Made by a program: the position numbers and the translations under genes
The notes under the pieces: model-generated
What the model saw: the letters and a program-made list of their open reading frames with translations, nothing else
Database searches by the model: none
Told to the model about the DNA's origin: nothing
Origin: Serinus canaria
Lineage: Eukaryota > Chordata > Aves > Passeriformes > Fringillidae
NCBI RefSeq assembly: GCF_022539315.1
Contig: NC_066314.1
Location: 40,299,180 to 40,363,179, forward strand
DNA: 64,000 bases
Direction: 5' to 3'
Shown: in pieces, positions 13,592 through 27,055 of the stretch
Layout: every line of letters begins with the position of its first letter
How positions within the stretch are numbered: position 1 is the stretch's first letter

Positions 13592-14653
13592 TGTTTCAGA
13601 TTGTGTTTGGTTTGTGTGGCAAGGTTGGGGTTTGGGCTGGAGGGAGAGCAGACCTTCTGTGAGAAACCTCCCCTGTGTCTGACAGGGACAATGCCAGCTG
13701 ACTCCAAGACAGAACCAACACTGGTCAAGGCCAAGCACATCAGTGATACCAGTAGAGTCTCTGGAATTACATGTTTAAGAAGGGAATAAAAATTGCTGCT
13801 GGGAAGGGGAATGAGGATATGTAAGAAACAGCCCTGCAGACACCAGGGTCAGGGAAGAAGGAAGGGGAGAAGGTGCTCCTGGTACCAGGGCAGAGATTCC
13901 TCTGCAGCCCATGGTGAATGCCATGGAGAGGCAGCTGTGTCCCTGCAGCCCAGGGAGCTCAATGATGCAGCAGATGTGCACCTGCAGTCTTCAGAGGACC
14001 CCACACTGGAGAAAGAGGATGAACCCAAAAAAGGCTGTGACCCTGTGGGAAAGCCCACACCAGAGCAGGTTCCTAGCAGGCCCTGCAGACCCATGGAAGA
14101 TTAGCCCATGCTGGAGCAGGGTGGCTGGTAGGACTCCTGAAACTGTGGGGGACCTGTGCTGGAGCAGAGTGTGTCTGAAGGACTGCAGCCCATGGGAAAA
14201 GCCTGTGCTGGAGGAGCTTGTGAAAAACTGTCTCCCAGAGGAGGGACCCCATGCTGGAACAGGGAAAGAGTGTGAAGAGAAAGGTGTGGCAGATGATGTG
14301 TGGTGAACTGATCTCAACTCCCATTCTCCATCCCCTTGCACCACTGGAGGGGAGGAGGTAGAGAAATTGAGAATGAAGTGGAGCTTGGAAAGAAGGTATA
14401 AGAGGGAGGTGTTTGAAGAGTTGGTTTTGATTCTTATTACCCTGCTCAGATTTGATTGGTAATAAATAACATTTATTTCCCTGAGCTGAGTCTGTTTTGC
14501 ATGTGATGATAACGGGTGAGTGATCTCCCTCTGCCTTTATCTTGGCCCAATAGCTTTTGGTTGTGTTTTCTCTTCTATTCCCTGCTTAGGACGTGAGGGA
14601 TATAACAGCTTTAGTGGGCACCTGGCATCCAGATGGGATCAACCCACCACACA
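13592..14653 (+). mobile_element. Solo LTR of an avian endogenous retrovirus, about 1.06 kb
   Basis: This matches a long avian LTR type in layout. The 5' part carries tgtgtggcaaggttgggg. A purine-rich region with repeated tgctggagcag units follows, then a polyadenylation signal AATAAA at 14461-14466, and a U5 ending in gtgggcacctgg and caacccaccac. It begins TG and ends CA. The flanks carry cagataa on both sides (13585-13591 and 14652-14658). With TG...CA ends this gives a 5-bp duplication gataa, the size usual for ERVL-type elements. No gag, pol or env sequence adjoins it, so it is a solo LTR. Small open frames inside it, on both strands, come from the repeats. The exact family name is not certain. 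Confidence 0.88.
14003..14270 (+). repeat. Degenerate minisatellite inside the LTR
   Basis: About five or six diverged units of roughly 40-50 bp, each containing a form of ctggagcag followed by a variable stretch with ggactcctg, ggactgcag or aactgtctc. Examples are cacactggagaaagag, catgctggagcagggt, tgtgctggagcagagt, tgtgctggaggagctt and catgctggaacaggga. These belong to the LTR U3/R region. Confidence 0.75.
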
Positions 14654-14658
14654 GATAA

Positions 14659-16800
14659 AGTGCAGAAGTGGTTGGAAGGACATGTACAAACCTAAGAGAT
14701 GTTGAAGGTTACTTTGTGCTAAAATTAGTTACTGAGCAAGAAAAATTTGTAATATCATTGTGTTACTGCTGTCAGAGAAGACTGCTATTTTATAACCACT
14801 CTTTTATACCATTTTCTTCTGAGAGGCATATAAATTCCATTTTAATCATGACCATAAATGCATAATCACATATTTATAAACAATTGCAATTCTATATTTA
14901 GATACATGCAAAAAGAAAAGAGACAATTTAAAATCTTGATCTCTCGGCCCCTCTCAGTTATAGTGCTTTCACTTATATAAGCTTACATCTGTAGGGAATG
15001 TATTCAATTTTCATTACCACTGATTATTTAAAGTTTAGTTATGGGCAAAATGTTTGTAACACCTGCATTGCTTTCAGGTATTTTAAGAGACAAAAGTTTT
15101 CTTATTTCAGTTGAGTCTGTAATGCTATTAATGAGAAAACCTTTAATCGCAAAATGCATTGCATGCAAATGTTGGATGAACTTGTGATGCTTCTTTGAAC
15201 TGATATGTTCTGTTAAAAAACTATTGAATTTGAACTTGATAATTCCCCCACATAAATTGAAAGAAACAATAGGATGAAAAACACTTAATTTTTTAATAAC
15301 TCTAAAATAATACTTTTGTGTCACAGTAGTTTTTGTTTCAAATGGTCCTGCTGTACTGTTTATGGCTCAACAATTGTTATTTCACTCACATACATTTATA
15401 AAGAACTAGACAAATCTATTCTTTTTTATGCCATAATTGCCTTCTAGTTATTGAACAGCTTTACCTCAGTATGTGAACATTAAATAAGCATAAAATCTTT
15501 GCTCACAATATACAGAGAATGTTTAGATAAAAGAGAGCAACTTAGCATTAACTAAAGATAATTGGCAGATATGCAAGTGTTTCTTTCCATGTGCCTTAAT
15601 GTTTGCTGATGGTGGGTGGCACATGGATTTACTTCCAAAGTTTAATCTTTCAGTTGTTATGACTTATGACTTGTATTTTCTCTTTGTTGCATTTGTTCTT
15701 TTTATTTTATATATCTACATGTTTTACAATCCAAGTAATTAAATATATTATATTCAGAATATAGAATATTTTATATTTTATTTTAGTTATACTTTATTTT
15801 ATATTTAGAATATAATATAAATATATTCAGAATACAGAAATGTGAAAATTTGAGCTAATTCACAAAATTGCAAGGAAGACCTGGGAAAGAAGAAATATTC
15901 AAATAGGGTACTGAAATTTCACTGTAGACATGTAGCCAGAGACACAGTCAGAAAAGATAAAGCTTCATTAGGTTGATAACTTTCTTCTGTGAGATGAAAC
16001 CAGAGTGAAAAATACACATCCCTTTCAGCAAAGTGAGCTCACAGCAAAGGTTATAACCAAGATAAACTTCATTCCACCCAAAAGACCAATACAATGAATG
16101 TTTTCAAAGAGTTCTTGTTAGAACTCTTTTATAGAAATAGAACTGTTAAAATTCCATGGAAAATTATGCTTTTACAGACCGTTTACTTGGGAACTATGCA
16201 CTAACAAACTCTCCAGAAGATGACAAATACACTCAAATGAGTAGGAGAAAAACTAGACATGGCTATATGCTTATTCAGGATGTTAAATCTATTGTCAACA
16301 AATGTATTTCAACATTATCACTGGAAAAGTATTGTCACTGAGAAAACAAATACTTTTCAGAGTTCAGTTATATGCTATTTTTAGCAGCCAGTTCATATTT
16401 TTATAAGGACTCATCAAGTACTCTCTTGCCAGTAAGTCATGTAACACTTCAGGACTGAATGAACAGCAGTGTTGCAACACACAAGCCGGCCTTCATTTCC
16501 AAATTCCTGTCTCAATACCTTTCTGAGATCACCTTATTTGCCTTGTTTTCGATCCTCAGAGTACAGGCTGTGGTGATCCTGGCTGGCAGAGCCCTGTGCC
16601 AGAGGAGTGAGCCATCCAGAGCACAGACAGCTTGAGCCGTGGCAGGCAGTGCCGTAGTGCCGTGCCGTGGGACAAGCACAACCAGGTCACCAAAAAAGGG
16701 ACAGCCCCAGGCAGCTTCTCCTCAGCACTAGTGATTATAACTCCTCCTTGACCTTGCCTTTATGTAACAGTGCATCCAGAAGTTCTTTTGGGGACATCTT
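14659..16800. other. Noncoding DNA, AT-rich then locally GC-richer
   Basis: No gene was seen. Bases 15735-15835 are almost pure A/T, with repeated atatattcagaata. A perfect 10-bp inverted repeat lies at 16106-16129. From about 16470 to 16720 the base composition is clearly more GC-rich, with short repeats of gtgccgt. This adjoins the disrupted ORF cluster at 16801-17660 and may belong to the same element. Confidence 0.45.
16106..16129. repeat. Short perfect inverted repeat
   Basis: aaagagttct (16106-16115) and agaactcttt (16120-16129) are perfect complements around a 4-base loop. This is short enough to be chance. Confidence 0.6.
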
Positions 16801-17660
16801 TTATATTTGATTGTATAGAGTTGTTTCCTCATAAGAAAATAGTTTGAAAGACCAAAATGAGAGAGTATCTGCTATGAAGAGGGTCTGCATGGCTTGCTGC
16901 CCCTGGGTCAGAGTCCTGTTTGATGTTACACTACTTGGGGCCCCCAGCTCTAAGGGGGAAATAGGATTATCCATATTATTCTCTTCTTCCAGCATTAAAT
17001 TTAATGAAAAGTCTATTAAATGAGACTTTAGGTGGTATAAGTGCCTTTTTTTACACGGATCACAATGGATCAGCACCTCCTGGGGAAAAACAGGCCCACC
17101 TAGACTTTTTTCCTTATAGTGTTTCAAAATGTGAATGCCTGTAGGCTGTCCTTTGTCTTCTGCAAAATTTTGAAAGACCTGGGTCAGCACAAGATTTTCT
17201 GATCAGAGTCCAGGTGAGCAATCTTGGGCTTATTTGGTTTGTAATGATGTCCTGGCAAAGCAGAGCGATTCTTATGCCAGCAATAAAGATGATTGTTTTC
17301 ATTAAAATTTCCAACTAACTGTTTTTTCTCTTTATAAAACCTTTTCAAAGTCAAAGCTGAACCTGTGCTTGGCATGGGTTATATTCACAAAATAAATAAC
17401 TGGGTAGTTTATCTCACGTTCATTACATAAACCACGTTCCAGGCCTGCTTAAAACTGTCATAACCACCTGTTATAAAGTGCTTGTACAAATTGATAAACA
17501 AACCACAGTGGCCAGGTTTCATCCCACCAAACTCCTGGAATACCACTGGAACTGCTAAATTAAACTTTTGCCAATTTTGACTCCCTTTATAATCTGTGGA
17601 GAGAGAACTGAGAGAAAAAGGCATCTCTTCAGAAGAAGAGACACAGCTTAGGTGGAACAA
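16801..17660 (-). pseudogene. Disrupted ORF cluster of unknown origin
   Basis: Three minus-strand open stretches lie head to tail in different frames. The first is 17660-17409, with VFQEFGGMKPGHCGLFINLY and ending in VYVMNVR. The second is 17375-17184, with NHLYCWHKNRSALPGHHY. The third is 17190-16801, from a GTG codon, with HCDPCKKRHLYHLKSHLIDF and then an acidic stretch. Their composition is mixed and protein-like, in contrast to the low-complexity frames elsewhere. The second and third overlap by seven bases in different frames, as after a small indel. I cannot name the parent. It may be a decayed processed gene copy, a retroelement internal region or chance. No poly-A tail or LTR frames it. 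Confidence 0.25.
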
Positions 17661-20644
17661 AACAAAGGTAGTGAGACTAGCAGCTCAATTCATACCAAGG
17701 ATGTAGGAACAGGCAGCTTTCCCTAGAGTACCATAAATGCCTATGGACCCAGGCACCTACAGGATTCAAAACTATAATCAGATGAAGTGTTTCTAGAGTC
17801 CATTGGCTAAATTTGTTGCTGTAAAAAAGAGTGTCTCCTCCAAGTGGGAAAATCAGTGTTTAGAGAGCTCTGAAGAACTGAGGGGGCCAGAGATGTCTTG
17901 AATAGAGAACCCAGTCCCACATCTCCACCATTCTGGATAGAGCCATAACTATCAGCTGTCAGATGCAGAAGGATGTTATATTCAACTATGATTTATAAAG
18001 TAGTTACATTACATATTATTTCTGTGTTTCATGTAAAAAAGTAGAGTGGAAAGGAGGGAGAGAAACATGTGAATGGGTGGGGAGGTAGAATATTTTAATA
18101 AAGAAAGGCTACATTTCAGAATCAGTTCTAAAAAATTATTTATAAAAATTGATAGATTGAACTGGAGAGTTTGAAATTCTCTCCTTACTGATATTCTTCT
18201 GTTAAATGAGAATTCAGGTGTTCTTAGGCAGCTTTGGTGATTAATTTAAGTATAAACTTGTCTATCTGAAGGTAAAACTAGCCCTTGATGTGGAATCAAA
18301 GGGGACGGGAAATGAATAACCATGTATGTTGCACTGCACACAAATGATTTTAGTCATGTCTTTGCATTTAATGTTCTCTTTCCATACACATAGCTGATAT
18401 TTAGACTTCTCAAATTAAATATGTACCAAATTGTAAATTTTTTTTTTGTGAAAATTTTAGCAAATGGAAAATTTTGCTAAACATATTTATCCAGGGAATT
18501 ATCATCAGAAAAAAAAAAAAAAAATCTGTTTTTGTTCACACCCACACATTTCCTCTCCCAGACCATAATCAGTAGGAAGCTAGCACGACATACATGACAA
18601 CTGTGACTGACTTGTCCATCCCCAAGATGGAATTTGTCTGCATAATGTTGTAAGTGCTCCTGAATTAGATACACATGCAGAAATTGGTGGTGCTAAAGCC
18701 ATTCATGAACAGGAAAAGGCTAATCATTTTAACTAAAATATTCCTACAGCTGAAGATGTAATTTAATTTTCAGGTTGCTATTTAATTACTGTTACAAACA
18801 ATTAAGGAAATTTGTCTGAAGGATACCATGTGTAAGCCTATTACAGTTGATAAAAAGCATTACATGTATAGCTGACTTTTCAAAGGTATTGGGAGCCTGA
18901 AATTTCACTAGAGTGAGTGGTACATCCTGAATTCATTCAGTTTCAGTCTGTGGAAACAGCTTTACAACTGCTAGATGAATATATGTTGATGTTAAAAATC
19001 TTTTGTTTTCCAGATAAATTTTAGCTTTGTTCAGGGTCTTGTCACATTTGATTTTTAATTTGACTTCAGAAATTTCCAAGGGAAAACCAGGGGTGAATTT
19101 GTTTAGTAATAAAGTACCCTTATTTCTTTGGAGGCGGAAGGAATTTTATGGCAAATGAGTCTGAGATGGCTCTGCAAAAACATGAATTGCATCAATTGTG
19201 CCCTTTCTCTGGATATTTTGTTACTAATGTGTTTGTTTATCTGACTTTAGAGCAAGACTTTTTAATACTGATACCTAGATATATTATTCTCCATAATATA
19301 TGCAATATTTTGCTGGACTTTCATGCAGTGGCTTCCATAATAGGACAAGAATTTTCAGACAATAGCACAACATACTTCATCCATCCTGTCTACCTTATCC
19401 TGTCAATTCAGAATAATTTTTGTGGAAGGCACACCTGGATTTCAATGTAAGCAATTTTCAGAGCATCTTAGACTGCAGAAAGAAAAACTTTAAAGTACAT
19501 GAAAAGGGAGGAAAATATTTGGCTTGAGAAGTTACTTCTAGAAAGGAAAACATGTCAGGAAGTCTTGTCTTCAGTCAGAGGCTTTGCCATAATTGTGTTT
19601 TAAGGAAATATCCAGATATTCCTGATGCCACTAAACCTCAGAATTGTTCTCTATGAACCTCAAAGGATAAGAAGAACAAATCCCAGCACAAAAACAGAAT
19701 TGCAGCTGAGGCTATTGACATTTTGACACACAGTGCTAGTGAGGGACTTAGTGAAGCTGCTGAGGTACCTGATTTCTGAAATATCTGCAGATCTGAGTGC
19801 TGCAGTGCATTCTGGCTTTTTTTTTTTTTTTTATGGCACCATGGATATGTGGAACAAATTATTCGTACAAAGGCAGCATTCTATCTTTTTACCCTCTTTG
19901 TTTTTAAAATGTTTTCCTTCCTTGCTGTGCATCATGGGTAATCTAGGCTTATCTGTTAGGTCTTTGTAGCATTTCTGTCAGTAGCCAAAGATGATTAAAT
20001 TCAAATTGTTTTGGACTTTGGTCTTTACAAGCTTGCTCTTTATCTATGTCTGCTAGAAATTGCTTTTAACTGTTCTGCTGAGCCATTCTTTCTATCAACT
20101 AAACACCTGAAAGGGTTTACTTAAAATAGTCAATAAAAGCAATTGACCTTTTTGCCTGTCTTTAAATGTAATACTTGCCTCTTTTTTTTGAAAAGACAAA
20201 TCTTTGATTACTTAACTTTATTGAATTATATTTGCTGTTGGGGAGACTTGAGCTGTTTATTTCCTTTCACAGTCTGTTATTTATCATGTGGATAAAAAAA
20301 AGGAAAATGAATTTCTGGGCTTTACATAGAAGTGATCTATGTAGAAGAGTGTCTATCCAACTGTGGCTACCCAACTCTATATTCTATGAATGAATAAATA
20401 AATAAGTATGGTGAATAGACATTAACAGATATGCCAAATATCTGTATGGTGTGCCAACTATTGAAGCGTTTAAGTCTCTGGATTAGAATTTGAAAATCAG
20501 AGAATTTTGAACCTGAATACCCTAGTCACTGACAAAGAGTTAGTGTCCTATCATTTCAAAAGGGAACAGCTTTACAGTGGGGAGACTTCCTCATTGAGAT
20601 AAAGTGAATTTTTCAGATACTTCTTTAAATTTATACCTACTTCT

Positions 20645-20689
<45 letters not shown>

Positions 20690-22422
20690 TATTTAATTTT
20701 AGTGGGGAAAAAACCCTTTAAGGCAAAAAGACATCGAAAGCATTCCAATTCCCTTGTGGCACCTCGGCCACTAGTAAGTGACTATTGTATGCTTTCTTAT
20801 ACTTTAGTATTGGATAGTCAATCATCCAGCAGCTTGATACAGATCTCTGGAGTCACTCAGATGTCTTAAAATTACTGACATTCAGAAATTAACATAAATT
20901 GAATCTTAGTTAATGTCCAGATAAATAACTTGACCAGATCAGAAAAATAGAGTGATTATGATAGCTTAATTCCAGTGATCTGATATCATACACCCAAGTC
21001 TAAGTCCTTATCATCTTCAAAAAAAAAAGAGATACTTCATATCTAACCATGGAAGAGGGTGCAGGGCATCCTATTGAAGAGAAGAAACTAGAATGCTTTT
21101 TCTTTGTGTATTCCCTGGGATTCTATTGACCTACTAAGGGAACAGGGATTGACAAGCATGGGGTCGTTAGACCCTGGTTTGGCTTCTTTCTGAAATTAAC
21201 TTTCTAAAGAAGCTTGAACAGCCCTTACACTGCAATGACAGGAAGGAAAGGTGAGGCCTCTGCCTCCTTGCTGAGTCCTTCTCCCTGGGTCTTTTCTGGT
21301 GCAGTACTAAACCCCTGCTCACAGCTTGCCCCTGAGAAAGTGTCTTGTTCCATTAAGGGCATTTTTGCAGAGCAGAATCTGATGGAAGAACACATGAGCT
21401 GCAGCATAAAAGCTACAAATGGCTATTTCAGAAGTTTGGAACTAACTCTTAAGCCTTACTCACTTTCACCAGTAGGTAAGAAATAATTTGTTTGCAAGGT
21501 GGCTTTTTCTTCAGATTTGGGAATACTATACCAATATACTCTTTTTCTATCTGTCAACTCTTTAAAATTTCATTTAGAAGCATAATTAGAACAAAAAATG
21601 TTTCTATTTTACTTACAAATAACTATGATGAGAGAAAAAAAAAAAAGAAGTGTGAGCTAACTAGCCATACCCTGCAGATTTCTACAAAAGTCACTTCAAA
21701 ACCTTCAAGTCTGGTATACATTTATGCATAGATTGTAAACTACTGAATTAGATTTTAAATAAGTTGATATTGTATGACTTATCTTTATAAGTATATAGAA
21801 ATCCTTGAATTAACTACTTAAATTACTAAATGTGTAGGAAATATTTGGTAGAAATAATGCTGTAGAAAATTGTTCAGATCTGATAAGTTTGAAATAATGA
21901 TAAGTGGAAATTGATAGTCAAAAGTAACCAGAACAGAGAAAAAGGTTTATGTCAGGCAAGAGAGATCTCTGCAGCTGAAGTCACTCTACAGCTGAGAATC
22001 CATATAAAGCAAATATGTAAATGTCATTAATATTATTTAGCTCCTTAATCACGTTTCAATTGAGATGTAAAACTTGCATAACTTGAACCAACCAAATTTT
22101 AGGCTTCCTGAAGTTCCTACGGTACCTTACCAAAAAAAGCAAGAAATCTCAAACTAGAAAGTACTTTTAAGCTATATATTTTCTACTCTTTTTCATTTAA
22201 ATGATTTGGTTTATAGTATTTTTATCCCAGAGAACAGTTGCAAAGATGCATGTTGCACTGAAGATTGCAATAGCTAGCCAGATAACTGAGTTTTGCCATT
22301 GGACAAAACATCTGTAAAATTATATCAGTAGATTCTGAAAGCTATAAAGCAGTGTCCGTGTGACCACCCACTAATCTGCATGATACCTGAACACATTTCA
22401 GTTCTTCACCACTGTACAGATG
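17661..22422. other. Noncoding AT-rich DNA
   Basis: No gene or LTR was recognised. It contains an A16 run (18509-18524), a T16 run (19817-19832) and the A38 run at 20648. A small inverted repeat lies near 18457-18479 (tttagcaaa/tttgctaaa). The remaining frames are short and unremarkable. Confidence 0.55.
20648..20685. repeat. Poly-A run of 38
   Basis: An uninterrupted run of 38 A, the longest homopolymer in the window. No SINE or processed gene body was recognised immediately upstream, so it may be a simple repeat and not a retroposon tail. Its length in an assembly is error-prone. Confidence 0.9.
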
Positions 22423-23508
22423 TCACACAATCACAGAACAGAAGAATCATTTAGGATGGAAAAGATCTCCAAGACCATTGATTACAACCTTTGACCAAAC
22501 ACCACCATAACAACTGGACCATAGCATAAGCTGTCACATCCTTTTGTTTCCTGAACACCTCCAGGAATGGTGATTCCACCACCTCCCTGGGCATTCCATT
22601 CCAATATTTAACAGTTCTTTCCAAGAAAAATTCCTCCTGATATCCAATATGAATTTCTCCTGGTGCAGTTTGACACAGTTTCCTCTTGTCCTGTTGCTTT
22701 TGTCAGGGAGAAGAGATTGACTCCCACTTTGCTAGAACCCCTTTTCAGGTACTTGTAGAGGGTGACAGTGTCACCCTGAGCCTCCCTTTCCCCAGGATGA
22801 ACAAGCCTAGCTCACTCAGCTGCTCCTCATATGACTTTTTCTCCAGGCCCTTCCCCAGCTCCCTTGCCCTACTCTGGGCATTCCAGCACCTCAGTGTCAT
22901 TCTGTAATGAGGGAATTGGACACAGGACCCAAGTTGTGGCCTCCCTTGTGCTGAACACAGGGAAACAATGGTCCAGTTGGTCCAGCTAACCACAGTATTT
23001 CTGATACAGGTCAGGATGCTGTTGGCTTTCTTGGGAGATGATGTTTATCTGGCTGTTAACCAGCACCTCCAGGTCCTTTTCTGCTAAGCCACTTTCCAGC
23101 CACTCTTTCCCCAGCCTGTAGTGCTGCAAGAGGTTGTTGTGACCAATGTGCAGGACTCAACTTTTGGCCTTGTTGAACCTCATGCAATTTGCCTTGGCCC
23201 ATTGATCCAGCCTGTCCAGGTCCCTCTGCAGAGCCTTTCTACCCTCCAGCAGGTCAATATTTCCAGCCAACTAAATGTCATCTGCAAACTTCCTGAGGGT
23301 GCAATTAATCCCCTCTTCTAGATCATTAATAAAGCTATTAAACATGACTGCACCCATTACAGAGCCCTGGGGACCACCACTAGTGACTGCCCACCAGCTG
23401 GATGTGACACTATTCACCATCAGTGTCTAGGTCCTGCCCATCCAGCTGGTTTCAACACAATGAAGAGTGCACCTGTCCCAGCCACGGACTGCCAGCTTTT
23501 CTAGGAAC
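22423..23508 (-). mobile_element. CR1 LINE 3' fragment
   Basis: A second 5'-truncated CR1 copy of about 1.1 kb on the minus strand. The 3' tail lies at 22423 (cacacaatcacagaacag on the plus strand, the complement of the CR1 terminus). Continuous CR1 3' sequence follows, including tccaccacctccctgggcat, ttgaacctcatgcaatttg and agagccctggggaccacc. It ends near 23508. Antisense frames at 22686-22907 and 23121-23321 are by-products. It differs from the copy at 6322, so the two come from different CR1 subfamilies or truncation points. Confidence 0.92.
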
Positions 23509-26500
23509 ATGGAATATGAGTTGTTTCAGAACATGATTTATAAAGCAATTTTAACCAGGACACTGCTGCAATTTTGTGCACTTATAATTTATAATTTTTT
23601 CCCTTTTATGTTCTTTGTGAGTGGGATAAATTCTCTAAGTAAATGCAGTGTGGTTGCTGTTGAAATGCTGCATTTTAGCACGTCAGTTAATATTAGCTTG
23701 TAAAAAGATACCCTAATCTTGAATCTTAAAGGATATCATTAAGGGATACCATTACTTGAAGGCTAGAGAGAAAGAAAACTGAAAACTTTACAATTGTTGT
23801 AAAAATAGAGAATGTGAATGGTTTAAGGTCTAATTCTCACTGTTAAAGAATAGAAGACATTAAAGCCATTTGTGGACTTTAATCATATTCACTTGCTCAC
23901 AGATGTTATAGCAAAGACTGCACTGATAACAGGCTAACACCAAACTGATTTTTGGTATTAAAAATTTATTTTCGCCCTATAAAGTTTAAATATAATATTT
24001 AATATTTTATATTTATTTCCCTTCTAAAGTACATATGAATGAAACAATTTATGTGAAAAATTCAGATCACCTCGATGAGGAAGACTCAGCACTGTACAGG
24101 TGTCTTCTTTTTACATGATAGGACACTAAATTTTTATCAGTGACTAAGATATGTCTGCAGAACATCTATCAGAGATTTCTCAGAGGACCTTCATAGTCAT
24201 ATAAAGATTTGGCCACATCTCACTCCTAACACAGGAGTGTGTGCTAGCTTTCAGGATGACCACCAAAAATTAGAATGAGAAACTGTGAAACATTTCTCAG
24301 GTACTTAACTTTTTTAACATCATAATAACACACTCTCTCTCTTTTTTATTTTTCTTTTTAAAGTTTATTTCTTAGAAGTAAATAACTGCTGCTGCTGAAA
24401 ATTCTTGCAAAAATACAAGTCCAGAAAAATTTAGAATATCTTTAGAAAAATAAAAAGAGAGTCTTAAAATAGAAAATCTATGGCAACTTATTCTTTTAGT
24501 GTCTTTCCCAGTATCACCTACAGTAATGTAAAGGCAGAGTGTGGGCAGTGTATCAAGCTTTCCTCTTACCCTCATTTTATTTTTTGATTCTTCTATAAAA
24601 TCTCCTATCATGAAGTAGACAAACACTACTACTTCTTAGGCTCAAAATTTCCTTTAAATCTGGAGATTGGCACATTTGTGCTACTTAAATAATTGTGCAG
24701 TTTTGACAAGTAGTTTAAAATGCATGTCAATCAACAACAAGACTTTTTTTTTTTCAACTACTTCCACTGTGGACATATGGCATGGGAAAAAAAAATGGGG
24801 TAGTTGTCATAAGGCTGCACCTACTGGTGTTATCTCCTAAGTAACAGAGCCATAGAACATAGCTTTCAAAATACTGTGAACTTTCCTTGTTTCCTTTTTT
24901 GGACTTGATGATCAGACAGCTGTCACGCTGTATATTTTACTCAGATTAATTTATACCTCAATTTGGGTAATGATGTACTAAAGAAAAGGCCCTGACTTCA
25001 TTAGAAAGGAATAAGCTTTGCCTGTAACTTCAGTAGACTACCTCGAAATTTTCTGTTTAATGTTTTGTGACTACCAGTTGTGCATCAGAACACAATCATG
25101 CTGTACCTCTACTGAGAGCAGAGTAATGAAAGATTTTCCTGAGAAGTTCATAATCTAAAGCTGTCCATTATACAAGTGACTTGCCAAAAAAAGTCAGTTT
25201 CATGAACATGAAACCTCTCATACATATACCTGGGTTTGCAATGATCTCTATAGAATTAAACAACAACGACAAAATAAAAGAGGCAATGCAGCACTAGTAT
25301 GTATTGGGGACTAAAACCATTTTGTCAGAAGTTAATTTTAATTGATTAAATAGGTCATTCCCATTTCTAGGACAACTCAGACTTCTTGTTTTGACTGAAA
25401 GCAACACAGGATTTTCAGAAGGGCAGATGATAATGTTTACCCTTTGGAAAGAGTCAATACATATTTTTCATTGAGAGAAGAAAGAAAAGGACCGAGATTT
25501 GTGCAAAGGAATTGATTTCTTTGGCTTCAGAACTGTTGTCAGGACTGAGGCTATAAAGGGGCAGTCAAAGTTCTGTGGCTATTGTGAGATACCTACATTT
25601 TTGCCTGTTATTTCAAGGCCCTTAACTCGTAAGTGCAACTTGGTCTAGTTATAACCCTGTTTCATTTCTGTTGGAAAGTCGGGGGACAATGGGCTACCGA
25701 GCTCAGGGATACATGAGAAGGAAGCTGTTCTTCACTGTATTTTTCATATTGGTGCCAAATGCAGCTAAACCAGAACAGATACTTTACCTAATTAGATATA
25801 TTTAAAGAAATTATTTTCTTTATTAAAGGCTTTAGAGCTAAGCACATAATTAGAGTATGCTGTAGCTAAGCTCCAGTGAATTATAGATCAGTTTGCCTAT
25901 AGCTAAGAGAACTAAGAGTATTAATTTCGATATTTTTTCTTACTTATTTTTGTGTTTTTGTCTACAGTCAAGTCAGGGTTTCTTTTTGTGTGTAGAGATT
26001 TGTGTAGAGAGTCAGAAAATAAAGAACTTCCTTGTTGAGTATTTAATTTAATTGGATTGTAATCAGAGTTGTCTATCTGAACGGCCAGATTCTCAGTTGA
26101 ACAAATTGAACACATAATAAATGGATGTCCTTTGACATCAGATAATATTCTGGGTGCTAGGAAATTCTTAGGTTAGCTAAATTCTTCTTCTTGGGTTATA
26201 GGCAACTGCAAAATTATTTTCTGATATTACACTACTGATTACAGCAGAGGTACAAAAGAAAGGACTCTATCCTGTGATCTTGAAGTCTTAGAAGTCCTAG
26301 GTAGCATAAAAAAAATAAAATATAAGTAACATTAAATGTAAAGCACCCACTTCATACTTAGTATAGATGTATTGCTGGAAGCATGAGTCTGATACAATGT
26401 TTTCCAAGGTGGTCTAACCATCAGATTATAAAGTCAAATTTACTCAGCACTTTCTCTCTGATCCAGTATATCTTTCATTTTTATCTGCCTGGGGACATGT

Positions 26501-27055
26501 TCAAAAAAGACATGCAGATTTCTTATACTTCAGCAGACTATAGTCTGAGTAGGACATGAAGATTGAAGGTGGAATGCATTTGAGGGCTTTTAGGACTAGG
26601 ATGGGACAGAGTCTGGGAGTCCAGCCTACTCAGTGAGTGCTCCAAGCAGTGTGCCATTCTGCATGAGAAACTAGGGAAAGGCTTCTCTTTGTCTGTGGTC
26701 TAAAACTGACCTATTTTAGGTTGGTGTGTGAAGAGCATGGTCCTGCCGTGTTCTGTGGCCTCTGGAAATGCTTACTGGATTGAGCTTTTGGGGTGATTCA
26801 GACTTCACGCCTCCGAGTTTCTCAATCTAACCTGAGCTCAGACATGATCTAAGTGCTGAGCTGCTTAAGCCTGCCAAGCATAGGACAGTTCTGGGCACGT
26901 GCAGTGACTTAATAGGTACTGAAGAGATTTAACATCAAATGTTACAGAGATTAGGTGTCTCCAGCTCAGAAAGTGAGTCAGGACTTCGCAATTACAGTTT
27001 CCCCTCTGCCGCCTAAGCTTTATTCTAGTACCTAAATCTTGTACTTTAACCTGCC

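Noticed and set aside
13793..14344. Overlapping frames of 80-131 codons on both strands
   Set aside because: They follow the ctggagcag minisatellite of the LTR and reflect repeat structure, not a gene.
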